NCBI GenBank assembly: GCA_024180945.1
Contig: JAKSGN010000035.1
Location: 930,001 to 994,000, forward strand
Source: Macrophomina tecta
Taxonomy: Eukaryota > Ascomycota > Dothideomycetes > Botryosphaeriales > Botryosphaeriaceae
Direction of reading: 5' to 3'
Length of the DNA: 64,000 bases
Of this stretch, positions 9,419-20,449 are shown piece by piece. Under the pieces are notes generated by a model, which made no database searches, had not been told where the DNA came from, and worked only from the letters and a program-made list of their open reading frames with translations. Each line of letters opens with the position of its first letter. Position 1 is the stretch's first letter. The position numbers and the translations under genes are program-made.

Positions 9419-10152
9419 GTCTGTGGTGGGGCAGGTTAGGGTGAGGTGAAGGCGGCGGGCGGAATCGCTGGGCTTACTGTAGGCAGGTTGATTTGAAATA
9501 TTGATTTGTGTTTGGAAGGCTTGAGGTGCAAGAAGCTGTTGTTGAAGAAGTGCCGATAGATGAGCAGGATTTATATAGGCACACCAAACGGAGGGTTCAG
9601 GCAGGCACGCGGGTTGGTTTAGGCACCTGCACGCATGAAGGATGGCAGCTGCATCCGGACCCGTATTACGTTTCCGGCATTCACTGGCAGCAATGTGGTA
9701 GCGTCGCCTTCTTCACCAGCGTTCTTCCACAATAAAGCATGGGCTTCAGCGCGATGTGCCAACCTCAGCGCATTTAAATCTTAGGCAGTATACAAATCAT
9801 CGCATTTTTGATATTTTTTTCGTCTTAGAACCTTTGTCAGTGGAGTCTAGCAAGCAACCACTCAGTATGGTTTATATGGAACCAACCCCTTCGCCGTGGT
9901 AATGAAAGCATTTTTTTTTTTTTTTTTTGATGTATTCTATGAGTTTCACAGCGGACAGGGGAGCTCAGATGATCCTGCAGGTTTTTTTTGGATTGAATTA
10001 TGTACATCGAATGAATGGCATGAAAATTTACGGGAAGCGTAACAGAAATCGCAACCATCCACCACTCTATCCCATCACCTCGGCCGCCCATCTAGTCATC
10101 TCACTCCTTCCCCCGTCATCTCATGATTTCCCCCCACAAGTCATAGATGCAT
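9419..10152. other. Intergenic between two secreted-protein genes
   Basis: Holds the promoter of the 9.1-9.4 kb gene on its left and the 3' flank of the next minus-strand gene on its right. A T-run of about 18 lies near 9910-9928. No further gene seen. Confidence 0.6.
9571..9579 (-). promoter_or_regulatory. TATA box of the 9.1-9.4 kb secreted-protein gene
   Basis: The minus strand reads CCTATATAA about 150 bp before the ATG at 9418, a spacing that leaves a leader of about 120 bases. Confidence 0.5.
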
Positions 10153-10779
10153 TTAGTTGCCGTAGGGGTTAGGAAGGCCAGCGCTGGTGTAGCAAGAAGC
10201 CTTCTCAGAAGAGCACTGAGCCATGTTGGCGTCGGGGCCGACACGGCACTGGGAGTCGATCTTGTCGCAGCACTGGGCAACCTCAGAGGCGCACTCAGCC
10301 ATGTTGGGGTCGGGCTTGGCCTTGCACTGCTGCTGAACAGCGAGGCACTGGTCGGAGCGCTTCTCCTTGTTGGAGGCGTACGGGTCGGGCAGGCCGGCCG
10401 AGGTGTAGCAGGAGCTCTTCTGGCTGGAGCAGTAGCTCATGTTGGCGTCGGGGCCGACACGGCACTGGGAGTCGATCTTGTCGCAGCACTGGGCAACCTC
10501 AGAGGCGCACTCGGCCATGTTGGGGTCGGGCTTGCTCTTGCACTGCTGCTGGACAGCGAGGCACTGGTCGGAGCGCTTCTCCTTGTTGGAGGCGTACGGG
10601 TCGGGCAGGCCGGCCGAGGTGTAGCAGGAGCTCTTCTGGCTGGAGCAGTAGCTCATGTTGGCGTCGGGGCCGACACGGCACTGGGAGTCAATCTTGTCGC
10701 AGCACTGGGCAACCTCAGAGGCGCACTCAGCCATGTTGGGGTCGGGCTTGGCCTTGCACTGCTGCTGGACAGCGAGGCA
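10153..10779 (-). repeat. 216-bp coding tandem repeat (three units)
   Basis: Units at 10564-10779, 10348-10563 and 10153-10347 (last one shorter) encode the 72-residue Cys-rich units. The DNA is nearly identical between units 1 and 2, which suggests recent duplication or gene conversion. The unit length is below the size usually needed to trigger RIP. Confidence 0.85.
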
Positions 10780-10866
10780 CTGGTCGTTGCGGGCCTCGAG
10801 GGGCATGGCAAGACCCTGGGAGAGGAGAGCCGCAACGGCGATGATGGTGGCCTTGGAGAAGTACAT
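10153..10866 (-). CDS. Kex2-type secreted proprotein with six twin C-x6-C motifs
   Basis: A single-exon gene of 237 residues. Residues 1-20 are a signal peptide (ending QGLA); a short propeptide ends LEAR. Three units of 72 residues follow, starting at Cys30, Cys102 and Cys174. Units 1 and 2 differ at very few positions, and Lys-Arg pairs at 97-98 and 169-170 sit at the unit borders, as for Kex2 cleavage. Each unit is itself double: C-x6-C-x10-C-x6-C, then at once another C-x6-C-x10-C-x6-C, with PDPNM or PDANM inside the x10 loop. The whole protein thus has six copies of one 4-Cys module and 24 Cys. A TATA box lies 135-144 bp upstream. I know no family name for it. Likely products are three secreted 8-Cys peptides; whether cleavage occurs is inference. 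Confidence 0.85.
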   Translation of the reverse strand: MYFSKATIIAVAALLSQGLAMPLEARNDQCLAVQQQCKAKPDPNMAECASEVAQCCDKIDSQCRVGPDANMSYCSSQKSSCYTSAGLPDPYASNKEKRSDQCLAVQQQCKSKPDPNMAECASEVAQCCDKIDSQCRVGPDANMSYCSSQKSSCYTSAGLPDPYASNKEKRSDQCLAVQQQCKAKPDPNMAECASEVAQCCDKIDSQCRVGPDANMAQCSSEKASCYTSAGLPNPYGN

Positions 10867-13130
10867 TGTGATTAGGTATTAAGGGGTTGACTGAAGAGAG
10901 AGTCTAAAGTTGGTAGGATTGAGAAGAAGTTTTGAGCGAGAGGAGTGAAGAGTGAGTGGTTGTTGGTGAGGAATGAGAAAGAAGGGCTGGTGGACAGCAC
11001 AATATATACAGGAAGAAGTTCGTATTCTTTGCCCTACGTATCCAACCCTCTCTGTTCCCGCATCTTCGATGTGGGCCTCCAGATGGGCGCTGTAGTTTAC
11101 ACTGTGGCCCGTGTGACTCGTGTTTGGAGACGCAGGAGAATACAGATCGGCATGTCACTTCTACATTCTCTTCCAGGTGGGGAGTGGATCCTGGCAGCGA
11201 GCATCTCCGGATGTTCAACTACGCCGAACGCCGTTGATACGTATGTTTGAAGTGGAGGCGGAAACCCCCAAACGGAGTTCCAAACTTCTGCAACGAGAGG
11301 GAAAGTGTTTTCTTTACTTTTTTTTTTTTTTTTCTCCAGTACGAATTCACAGGCGCTCAGGCTGTCACGATGTCGCGCAGTACGTACAATACAGCAACAG
11401 CCCTATGGGGAGGCAAAAGAGCATGCACGATAGCCGACTGAGAAAAGGGAGGGGTAGCATAAGGCCATTCTCGTAGGTCACATTGTGGTAGGGGCTTGGT
11501 TGCAGTCCACGATGAGATCACTGCTACCTGAAGAAGTGGTCCGCTAGACCTAGCAGGTGTTTCTAAAATAGGAGCGACAGGACGGGAAAGAGTCTGATTG
11601 TTGAGGGGAATGGTGCAAGACACTCGTATTTGGTATGCCACGGGCGCAGTTGTTTGAAACGGGGACCGAAGCAGCGTCCCCGAAGCCCCAGGGTGGGCGG
11701 GCGTAAGGCTGTAAGTGGCGCGCTGAACGAATGAATGCAACGCTGCGCCTTGGAATGCTCGGACTTGCGGGCAGGAGGTTAGGCGGTGGTGCGATAGACG
11801 GCTGGAGGCGAGGATTCAGGCGAGACCAATGACGTCCGCCCAGTCACACACTTCTTCCACGCCTCTCGGCGGCATTGTTGGATGGCCTTCAAACGTTTTT
11901 CGTCATCCAGCTCGAGTCCTCGCCGCAACACTTTCGCCGGCCGTCTGTTTCCGGGCTTGCTCCAGACGCCGGCCGAGCCTTTACGACGATCAGCACTTGG
12001 CCCTCAATGCAGTGATGCACTAGCTCCCTCGACAAGATCGCTGGCGGTGTGACTCCGACGAGGAGATGCCAATGCCAGCCTGAGAGCCTCGCACTCAGCC
12101 CTACGCGCCCATGCTCTTTCACCTCCATTTGCCGCCCCTGATCAGCCCTCTCACCGGTGTTGTTCCGGCTCTTTGCTGTCTCCAAAACGGCGACGAACTG
12201 CCACACCGCCGACCGTTCTGGAAGAGACAGCTCCATCCGCTGACCTATCGGATGGTCTCAATTGAGATGCCAGCGCATCGGGGCCATCATCTTGCCGAGC
12301 CACGGCCGCGGCAAAGGCGTTCGGCTATGCTGTCAAGCATTTCGGTGGCGCTGCCCAGTCTCCGGGGAGTGCCCGTTCTGTACAAACGCCCGGCACACTT
12401 TCTTCGGGGCACCCGTCCTGCACAGCCACTCATGTGTGCCTTCGAGAATGCTTCATCATTTCCAAGGCCCAGTCGAACCATGGCACGCCGTTTGGGAAGG
12501 CTGCACGCCTAGTTCTAATTCCAGCGTTGAGGCAAATGAACGTGACATTCGGCTGAACTGCAAACCCGAACCCGCGCCCCCCTCGACCTACGACCGCTGA
12601 ACCAGTTGATGAGACATGGGCCAGTGCGCTGCTCAGCCCTATGATGGTTGCGACTGACTCTCGTCCGGGGAGAGGACGGGAAAAAACCCACACCCCCCCA
12701 AAAGAGCTCGGGCGCCGAAGTGCCAGGAGGACGCGTGGTCGACTGCAACACTCGGCTCACATGATTCGTGGCGTTCCTCTCCACTTCGACCATGTCGCCC
12801 GCTTAAAATTCCCCTGATTTTGGACGGCTGCACCTTCCTTGGGCGTCAAATTGAGCTCATTAGCTACGGGAGGCCGCCACCTCGAAGATTTGGCCTAGGC
12901 CAGGGGCGCTGGATCTCCTTCAACATCCGACAAGCCCGCAGGAGGACCTCGTCTGCGTGCATTGGATTGAGGCAGTAGAACGCACGTAACGATGAAGTCG
13001 ACGTTCTTCAGAACCCACGAACGTCTCAGTGCAGGGCTGAAATCCTGTTGTGAAATTTTTTTTTTATTACGATATTCCATCATTGTGTGGGCTATGTCTA
13101 TCTGTTATACATGCTGACCTTATCGTTACA
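10867..13130. other. Long intergenic stretch (2.3 kb), no gene recognised
   Basis: The left 200 bp hold the promoter of the Cys-rich proprotein gene. A T-run lies near 11319-11334. Several frames of 60-130 codons occur on both strands but none shows a signal peptide, domain, splice pattern or codon pattern that I can defend. The right end is the 3' flank of the MFS gene. Confidence 0.5.
11001..11010 (-). promoter_or_regulatory. TATA box of the Cys-rich proprotein gene
   Basis: The minus strand reads TGTATATATT about 140 bp before the ATG at 10866, in front of a TC-rich leader. Confidence 0.5.
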
Positions 13131-14881
13131 TCAGTTCTTCTTTCCACCCTGGCGATAACTGCTCAATACAAACAGCAGGCTGATGATGATACCCAGACCA
13201 CTCAGTCCGATACCGGAGTACCAAGCTCCACGGTAGCCCGCCAGCTCGTTTGCGCCGCCCTCGTTGACGTGGACTTCCACCGTGCCAGCGATGCCCAGTC
13301 CCCACGAGATGGAGTAGTTGACGACGGTCGTAACCAGCGACGCCGCAATGCCTTGATGGCGCTTGGGGACATGGTTGCTCAGAATGATGGTTGCAGCGGG
13401 GAAGCTCATATCCATACCCCATCTGCGATCGTCTCGTCAGCATCGTCATCTCAGCGGTCTTGAGAGGAACCAACTTACGGTGTAATCAGGACACTCCAAA
13501 AAGCCTGCTCCCAGTACAAGCGACCGACAGGCAAAGTCGCCAGAATGACGTTCCCAACACAGAAGGCACACATGGCGCCCAACATGAGATAGGCGGTGCG
13601 GACGCGGCTGAGCAAGAAGCCGACAGTCAGGGAGGCGCAGGCGCCCGAAATGCCGCACGGCACGTTCTGAGCGACGACGTTCAGCGGGGTGTTGTGCTGC
13701 AGCAGGGTGGTGAACTGCCAGAAGTAGTAGATCCAGATGCCGAAGCTGCTCCAGCCGAAGGCCATGCAGGCCAGCACAAAGCCAACATGGGCGTCGAGGC
13801 TGCTGATGGGCACGAGTGGCTGCGCGACCTTCTTCTCGACGACGACGAAGGCGATGAAGAAGAGCACGCCGAGCACGAGCAGGGCGATGACGTACGGCTC
13901 CTCCCAGCCGACGATGGGCGCCTGGTTCCACGCCACGTTGAACAGCACCAGTCCGATGACGCCCGTGACGGCGCCGAGGTAGTCGAACGTCTGCTTCTGC
14001 CGGGGGCCGTCGGCCTCGTCGTGCTCCTCTTCCTCATCGCCCGGCACGACGACCCACGCCAGCACGCCGTACCCGACGCACACCAGCGCGCAGATCCAGT
14101 ACGTCCACGGCCACCACGCGAACTGCGCCAGGATGCCCGAGAAGGTCGCGCCGATGATAAACCCATTGGGCGCCGTCGCCGCATAGATCGAAAACACCAT
14201 CTCCTTCCTCCGGCCGGGCGGATACGTGCTGCCGAGGATCGCCAGCGAGCTGGGCAGCAGGATCGCCGGCCCCACGCCCTGCAGCGCGCGACACACGTCC
14301 AGGAAAATCTGGGAGCGCGTGTACACGGTCAAGCCCGCGACCAGCGACCACACGCCGTACCAGAACCAGCCCAGCACGAACAGCGGCTTGTGCCCGTACA
14401 TGTCGCCGAGCCTGCCGGCAATCAGGATGAACGTGCCGACCGTCAGGCTGTACGCCGCCGTGAACCACGACAGCTGGCCGGGCGACGGGTTGCCGTAGTC
14501 GGCCGCCATGATGTGCAGCGGCGCCATCGACTGCGACATGCCGGCCTGCGTCATCAGCTGCGCCGACGCGATGACCGTCACGAAGAGCGCCTCCTTGGCC
14601 AGCGGCATGCCGGCCGGCTTGGTCGAGCCCGCCGCCAGGCTGCGCCGCGCCAGCTTCTTCTGCCGCGCGACCTCCTCATCGTCGGACGCGGAGGCCGAGG
14701 TCGGCGAGAAGGGCGGGTTCGGCGTTGGCGAGCGGAAGAATTCGTGCGACGGCTTCTCGCTGAACAGGCCGGGCTCGACGTCGCGGACGGAAGAGGCCGA
14801 GGATGTGATGGCGGACGGCCAGGTCGTGCTCGCGGGCGAGATAGGGCCGGCCTTCTCGAGGTCCGTAGGGTCCGACGCCAT
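13131..14881 (-). CDS. MFS multidrug exporter, DHA2 (Atr1-like) family
   Basis: Exons 14881-13479 and 13422-13131 are joined by a 56-bp intron (GTAAGT to CGCAG) and give 564 residues, the usual size of 14-helix drug:H+ antiporters. Residues 1-95 are a Ser/Pro-rich cytosolic tail. Motif A is GRLGDMYGHK at 156-165, followed by RALQGVGPAILLPSSLAILG in the region of helices 4-5. The last exon encodes helix-forming stretches (GIAASLVTTVVNYSISWG and LSGLGIIISLLFVLSS). It resembles the yeast Atr1 branch of DHA2. It would move small molecules out across the plasma membrane in exchange for protons. It heads the group of oxidoreductase genes to its right and could be the exporter of their product; that link is inference. 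Confidence 0.9.
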
Positions 14882-16228
14882 GGTGTTGTGTGGAGTGGGG
14901 CCCGGGGTGGGCGGCGGCGTCGTTCGCCTAGGGAGCCAGGGGGAAATCTTCTCTCACGGAGAGAATTTTGGTGTTGTTTGGTGCTAGAGACGAGAGGGGA
15001 GACTGGGAGAGGGGCTGTGCCGCCGTTTATGTTTGGGACTGCACGGCCGGGGAAGAGAGATGGGCGGGCCTCTTCGGATATGTGGCGTAACGACAGGAGC
15101 GCTCTGGCGACAGCGCTTTGCGTCTTTCCCTTGTAAGTCTTTTCCTTTCTGTTCCTGGAGGCCGCGGCGCCTAGGCTGCTGCTATTGCTGTGACTCGCGT
15201 ATCTGCTGCAATTTCTTGAATGATGCAAGGGAGATCAGGCAGGCGACAAGGGACTTGTTTGGGTATCGAGCGGGCCGCTATGCTTAAATCACAGAGAGTT
15301 ACAGGTAGAAAAGCGGATTTAGGTGTCAGGGTGGCGGAACTACAGTTCGCGTCCGGATGCTGATTAAGGGTGGGGAAATGGAGTGCGGAATTGACGTCTG
15401 CGATAGCAGAAGAAAAGATGGTGCTCTAGCGCCCGAATTGTCCCAGCAAAGTGGCCCTCCGAGTCTCCATCACTGCGTTCGCGCGTACGTCATGGCCGAG
15501 GGGCGAGAGCGTCGGCCTTAGTTGCCCCCGAATTTTTTTTCTCGAGACGTCTTTTTGGCGATAAGATAGATCCGAAACGAAGCCGTTTTGAAACACCTTT
15601 CTCGCTCTCCCCTGCCCGCGCTGTCGCAGCTTTTGCCGCAAGTCCAAACACTGCATGTCTGGGCGAAACGGACATCGAGTACTGTTTTCTGCTCTTTCCC
15701 CCGCGGGGCAGTTTCGGCAGGCTTTTCCCTTCCAGCAGGCAATGCATGTGAAGGTGGATTCATTTCATCGGATTTGTCGGACTTGGGTATTGCGTGTCCT
15801 GTCGGATTTGCGTAGCAGTGGAATCTTTCCAGAAGAGCTGCGGATAGGCACCGCTCGCGCTGCTCGTCTTTAGTCAGGAGTAGCGATGCGGAGTGGGACT
15901 TCAGTCACCGATTGGCACGCCCTGATACTCAGATTTCGCGGTCTAAAGCCGAATGTAGAGAGTACCGCGAACGCTCTGGACCGAGATGCGGTACGCTACT
16001 TTTACAGGTTTGCTTAACAAGCGAATGAAACTGCGGAGGCCGAGGATGAGAGTCATGGGCGTCGCCAACCGACAACACCGTAATGCTTTCCTCCTCCACA
16101 TGCCGGTATTGTGGAGCCACTCCGCATGTTGGTAGAATATTCACCATCACCTCGCGGTTCTGCAAAGAAACCTTGCCCTCGGGCCCCGGTGAGATTTTGA
16201 GAGGAAGAAGAAGGGGGGGTTTTTTTTT

Positions 16229-16259
<31 letters not shown>

Positions 16260-16305
16260 CCACCCACGAAAGGAATCCGGAAAAAAACCTACACATGCAC
16301 CCGAT
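14882..16305. other. Intergenic between MFS exporter and questin-oxidase-like gene
   Basis: Contains the MFS promoter on the left and the 3' flank of the next minus-strand gene on the right. Near 16213-16255 there is a long T-run followed by an A-run of about 18 and AAAG repeats. No coding frame recognised. Confidence 0.55.
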
Positions 16306-18213
16306 TCACTCCATTTCCGCCTCATCCCTGGCATTCTCGACCTCTTCGCTGGAAAGGCCCATCTTGGCGTGCTTTCTCTCATCCGTCCGGGCTATCTCTG
16401 CCGGCGCGAACCCGCCCCAGCCGCCAAAGTCTGTCGCGAACTTAACGGCTGCTTTGAGCAAGAATTGCGAATCGTCTCCCCACGTCTCGGCCGCGTTCTT
16501 CATCGCCCGGAGAGCTGCGATTCGAGCACCGGATTAGCGTTTCCGGCTCATCAGCAGCAACCTCGCTACGGCATGCCGGTGCCATTCAGGGACATCCGAG
16601 TCACCGCAGACATGAGCTAGAAGGAAGGGAGAGGGGGAGAAAAAAGGAGATGGGAAAGATGGAAGGTGACCGCCATCTTTCTCTCCCTCACTCACCTTTC
16701 ACGAAATGCGCATCATTCCTCCACCTCCCCTCCAACGCCTCCCTCACCACCCACGCCCAATCCCTGCCCGCCAACTCCACCTCCTCGATCCGCTCCCGCT
16801 TCACCTCCGGCCGATGCTGCGCCACGTAGACTGCCACGACGAACAGCCACCACTGCTGCGCGAGCGGGACGTGCCAGCGTGCGGGCAAAGCCGGCAGCAG
16901 GTGCCGCAGGGCGTGGCTCGTCGTCAGCAGGTGCACGAGGAAGAAGTCGTGCTTCTCGCCCTCCCCGCGCGTCGCCACGAACACGTCCACGGCCGCGCGC
17001 TGGCACGCGCCGAAGACCAGCGTCGGGTTGTCCGGCACCGCCAGGGCGTTCCAGTACTCGAGCACGGCGTCTTCGCGGCGGTCGAGCAGCTCGTAGATGT
17101 TGGTGTCGCCCTTGTGCCGGAAGAGGCCGTCGAAGCGGGCGTCGGCGCGGATGCGGCGCAGGAGGTCGAGCGGCGAGGAGGAGGGGTGGGGTGATGGGCG
17201 CGTGTAGGCCGGGTCGTCGAGGTACTTGTGCATCGAGTTGCGGAAGCAGGTGCTCAGGACGAGGGCCTCGGTCGCGAGCGTGCGCGAGGAGAGCTCGTAG
17301 GCGTAGCCGAGGTGGATGAGGGCGTGGCCGACTGGCCGCGCTGTTAGATGGACGCTCGGCGAGTGGGAGAGATGCGGGGAGAGGGTGCTTACGGCCGCAG
17401 ATGACGTTGTTGATGAGCGGGTGCGGGCCGTCGAAGAGGTAATGCTCAGTCATGGCTTTCCAGTCGTGGCCGTGCTTGGGGATCTGGTCTTCGAAGAAGT
17501 CCATGTAGGCGCGTTGGTACCTGCGTTGTGCTGTGAGAGGCTGCGCAATCCTGCCGTGTGGAGTTCAGACAACATGGATGGTGGGGAAAGGTCTGTATGC
17601 GGCTTCGACTTCGACCCGCACAAGGATGAGAGCTTACTCCTTCTGTCCGAAGTGATCTCGCCAATTCTCTTCGGTGATTTCGCCAGGCGAGTCCGTCCAT
17701 CTCTCGAGCGTCTCGGTCTCTACGTCGTACACTTCGTTCAGATGCTCGTTTGTCGAGCCGAGGATGTATGCTGAGCCCAGGATCTGTCGGAGTCAGAGCA
17801 CAGTTGGCGGGGGATTGATCGCTCCGGAGGGCGCGCCTTACGTGCGGAACGTGGTTGTGGAATTCCAGGTTGTGGTAGATGACGCTGAAGATGGAGTGGT
17901 TCGCGTGCAGCAGATGCTTCACTGTCCGCGCCGTCCTTTCCGCCTTCTCTTCGACCTCGTACACCGGCTCCTTCGCGACATTGATCCGCAACGCAAACAG
18001 ATCCGGCATCTTCCTGGAGCCCCAGGAAACCACGGCAGCGGTGAGCAGCGCAGCGCTGGAAAAGCGGAGGGCGGCGCTCTGGAGTTGCTGCCTCGGCGGC
18101 TTCGTGGTCATCGTTCGGGTCTCGGAGGCGGGTGTGGTGAGAGGGGAGCGCGAGGACTGCAGAAGGGGCAAATCGGAGGGATGGGACGAGGTTTTCGAGC
18201 CATGGTCGGACAA
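16306..18213 (-). CDS. Questin-oxidase-like protein (DUF4243 family)
   Basis: Five exons (18213-17842, 17783-17638, 17520-17393, 17340-16696, 16514-16306) total 1500 nt, 499 residues; introns are 58, 117, 52 and 181 bp. The start could also be the in-frame ATG at 18111. Family marks: EFHNHVPH around residues 117-124, an ILGSAYILGSTNEHL segment, a WRDHFGQKE segment, VGHALIHLGYAYELSS, and HDFFLVHLLTTSHALRHLLP. A hydrophobic stretch lies near the N-terminus. The family includes GedK-type questin oxidase, which opens an anthraquinone ring by Baeyer-Villiger-type chemistry, and AflY/HypA of aflatoxin-type pathways. Here it is divergent from a ToxD-like reductase, with about 450 bp between. The substrate is unknown; an aromatic polyketide is a reasonable guess. 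Confidence 0.85.
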
Positions 18214-18661
18214 GGTTCTGCTTCGCAGCAGTTGGGCTGGCCGAGAGGGGCTGAGAAGAGCTCTCCCCGCACTCGACCCCGGTCGGCGAGAGAGCTACAC
18301 CCCGGCCGCACACAGTACACTCTGCCTTCACCGCATTCCCCACCTGATCATTCGCCCAGCCCCGGCCCAAGCCCTTGCCGCTGCAAGTCTGGACTGCCCG
18401 GCAGCGCGTCTCCGTGCAATTCCGGGCCACAGCTGCACCTTAGACTTCGCCTCTCCGCTCTTAGCTCCAGCGGCCCCTTGGCCCCCTTCGCTGAACAGAG
18501 CATTTGACGCCGCCCATCTGGGGCTCGCCTTCTGCCGGCGCCAGCCGAGTCGCTGCTGGTTACCTGGCCATATATTCCGCGCAGGTACCCTTCCTGCGCA
18601 CCGTACGAGACGTGCGCCGCTCCGGGCCGATGCGTTCTTCTGTGCTCGATTCTCCGCGAAG
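18214..18661. promoter_or_regulatory. Shared divergent promoter region
   Basis: A 448-bp gap lies between the divergent starts of the questin-oxidase-like gene (minus) and the ToxD-like reductase (plus). It is GC-rich. I see no clear TATA box facing either gene and no motif I would name as a factor site. Such spacing makes co-regulation likely. Confidence 0.5.
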
Positions 18662-19974
18662 ATGGCGAATAAAGCCGCTTGGATCACGGCAAAGAGGGCC
18701 CAGCCTCTGCACGTCTCGGACGCCCCGAAGCCGAAGGCCGGCCCGGGCGAGGTCGTCGTTAAGAATGCAGCCGTTGCCATAGTAAGTTTCGACACACGTC
18801 CGCATGTGCGTGATCGCCTTCTTCTGATCGAGATCCGCAGAACCCGATCGATTGGAAAATCCAGGTGAGCCATTTTGCCATCGCTCCCGGATGAGGAAAC
18901 TCGTGCTGATTGGCGTGCAGGTCTACGGTACTTCTCCCCCAGCCCCGTGGCCAAACAGCCTGAATGCTCTAACTGCCCAACCAGGTTTTCTGCTCGAGCA
19001 CTTCCCGAGCATCCTGGGTGCAGACTTCGCTGGCGTCGTCGATGAAGTCGGCGAGGGCGTGACGCGATTGTGGAAGGGCCAGCGCGTGATGGGGTAAACA
19101 CGATTGCTCCCGCACTCCTCGCCATCGGGTCCCCCGGGCGGCTGACGTTTGCGAACAGTACCGTTTCTGGAGTGGAAGCCGGTGACCGCGAGATGGCGGC
19201 CTTCCAGCTGTATACCAAAGCAAAGGAGCTGCTTGTGTGCCCCATCCCGGACGATCTTTCGTTCGAGCGAGCTGTCGTCCTTCCCCTTGCCATCACCACC
19301 GCCTCATCCGCGCTGTACAGCCCCGAGAACCTGGGCCTTCCCTTTCCAACCTTGGGATGTCTCCCGAACAAGAAGGTTGTCCTCGTCTGGGGCGGATCTT
19401 CCTGCTGTGGCTCCGCTGCTGTGCAGCTCGCTACCGCCTCCGGCTTTACTGTGCTAGCCACCGCGTCCAAGCACAACCTGGCCTATGTGCGCAGCCTGGG
19501 TGCCAAGATGGTGTTTGACTATCACGACCCGCATGTGGTCACGGCGCTTACGGACGTCGTGGATCGCGAGACCTTGGCCGGCGTGTTTGATGCCATATCC
19601 ACCGCCGAGTCTATCGAAAAGTGGTCCAAGGTCCTGGAGTGTGCCGGGGGAGGGAGGGTAGCCATGACGATCCCACCGCCGGACAAGCTGCCGAAATGCA
19701 TCAAAGCTACCCCAGGTAAGTTGCCGCTGCGGCTCTAAACAGGCCGTCTGCCATGCTCACGGCTCATCTAGTGGAACTGTTGAGGATGGAACAACGTGAG
19801 CAGCACATATGCGACGCTGTCTGGCGCAACTTCGTGCCTGCCGCCCTTGTCTCCGGGCATCTCAAGGCAAAGCCGGAACCTATCGTCATAAATGGCGGCC
19901 TGGAGATGATACAGGAAGGCTTGTGCCGGTTGCGCCAAGGCGTCTCGGCCGCGAAGGTGGTCGTCAAGTTCTGA
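18662..19974 (+). CDS. ToxD-like zinc-binding dehydrogenase (trans enoyl reductase type)
   Basis: Six exons: 18662-18781, 18841-18864, 18921-18927, 18985-19093, 19159-19715, 19772-19974, giving 339 residues. Exon 2 is only 24 nt and exon 3 only 7 nt. The joined protein reads VAINPIDWKIQVYGFLLEHF and ILGADFAGVVDEVGEGVTR, the MDR GroES-like domain, then VLPLAITTASSAL and VVLVWGGSSCCGSAAVQLA, the Rossmann dinucleotide site. It lacks the zinc ligands of classic alcohol dehydrogenases. The family includes ToxD and the LovC-type partners that act in trans on reducing polyketide synthases; other members are stand-alone reductases. The intron 18928-18984 is 57 nt with no in-frame stop, so its retention would add 19 residues without a frame change. 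Confidence 0.88.
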
Positions 19975-20449
19975 CTTTGAGTAACGTGCCCAGTGTCAAC
20001 GAAGCAGCGCTCCTCGTTTCCTGTTTTGGTCCCCTGCAGCCGGAATTAAGAAGGTTTAACGGAAGGGGTGGTCATGAATCGTAGCCTCGGGCGGCACAGG
20101 GTCAGGCCATGCATCCCGCAACCTTACTGCACACCACATTGCAGCGATGTCATGGGCGTTCGCAGGCTCTATTGGCCGGAATTGCGCCGGGGTATATTTC
20201 GCGGAGAAAGCAATGCTTGTAACAGATGCAATCGCACGTCATACTCGGGCTGAGGTTAGCATTCGGCCTGTTGCTTCCGGAGCACACCAGTGCCAACTCG
20301 CCGGAAAGGCCGGACTAGGACCAGGCTCTTGAGATGATGGGCTTGAGTTTTTAGTAGTTAAATTAAACGCAGTGCTGTAGATTGCCACATTTAATCCAAC
20401 GTCGCTCAGAAATATTGCCAGAAAAGGCCATCAGAGCTTCCTTATCGTC
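19975..20449. other. Intergenic (475 bp)
   Basis: 3' flank of the reductase and promoter of the P450 gene. No other feature seen. Confidence 0.6.

Noticed and set aside
10153..10866. Dikaritin/ustiloxin-type RiPP precursor
   Set aside because: Those precursors carry short linear cores between KR sites and neighbour DUF3328 genes. Here the units are 72 residues with 8 Cys and no DUF3328 gene is nearby.
10147..10875. 242-codon open frame on the plus strand with repeats
   Set aside because: Antisense image of the repeated Cys-rich gene; no signal peptide, and its repeats just mirror the other strand.
13391..15136. 581-codon open frame on the plus strand
   Set aside because: It is antisense to the DHA2 MFS exon; the product is Arg/His/Asp-rich without any domain. 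Long antisense frames come from the GC-rich third positions of the real gene.
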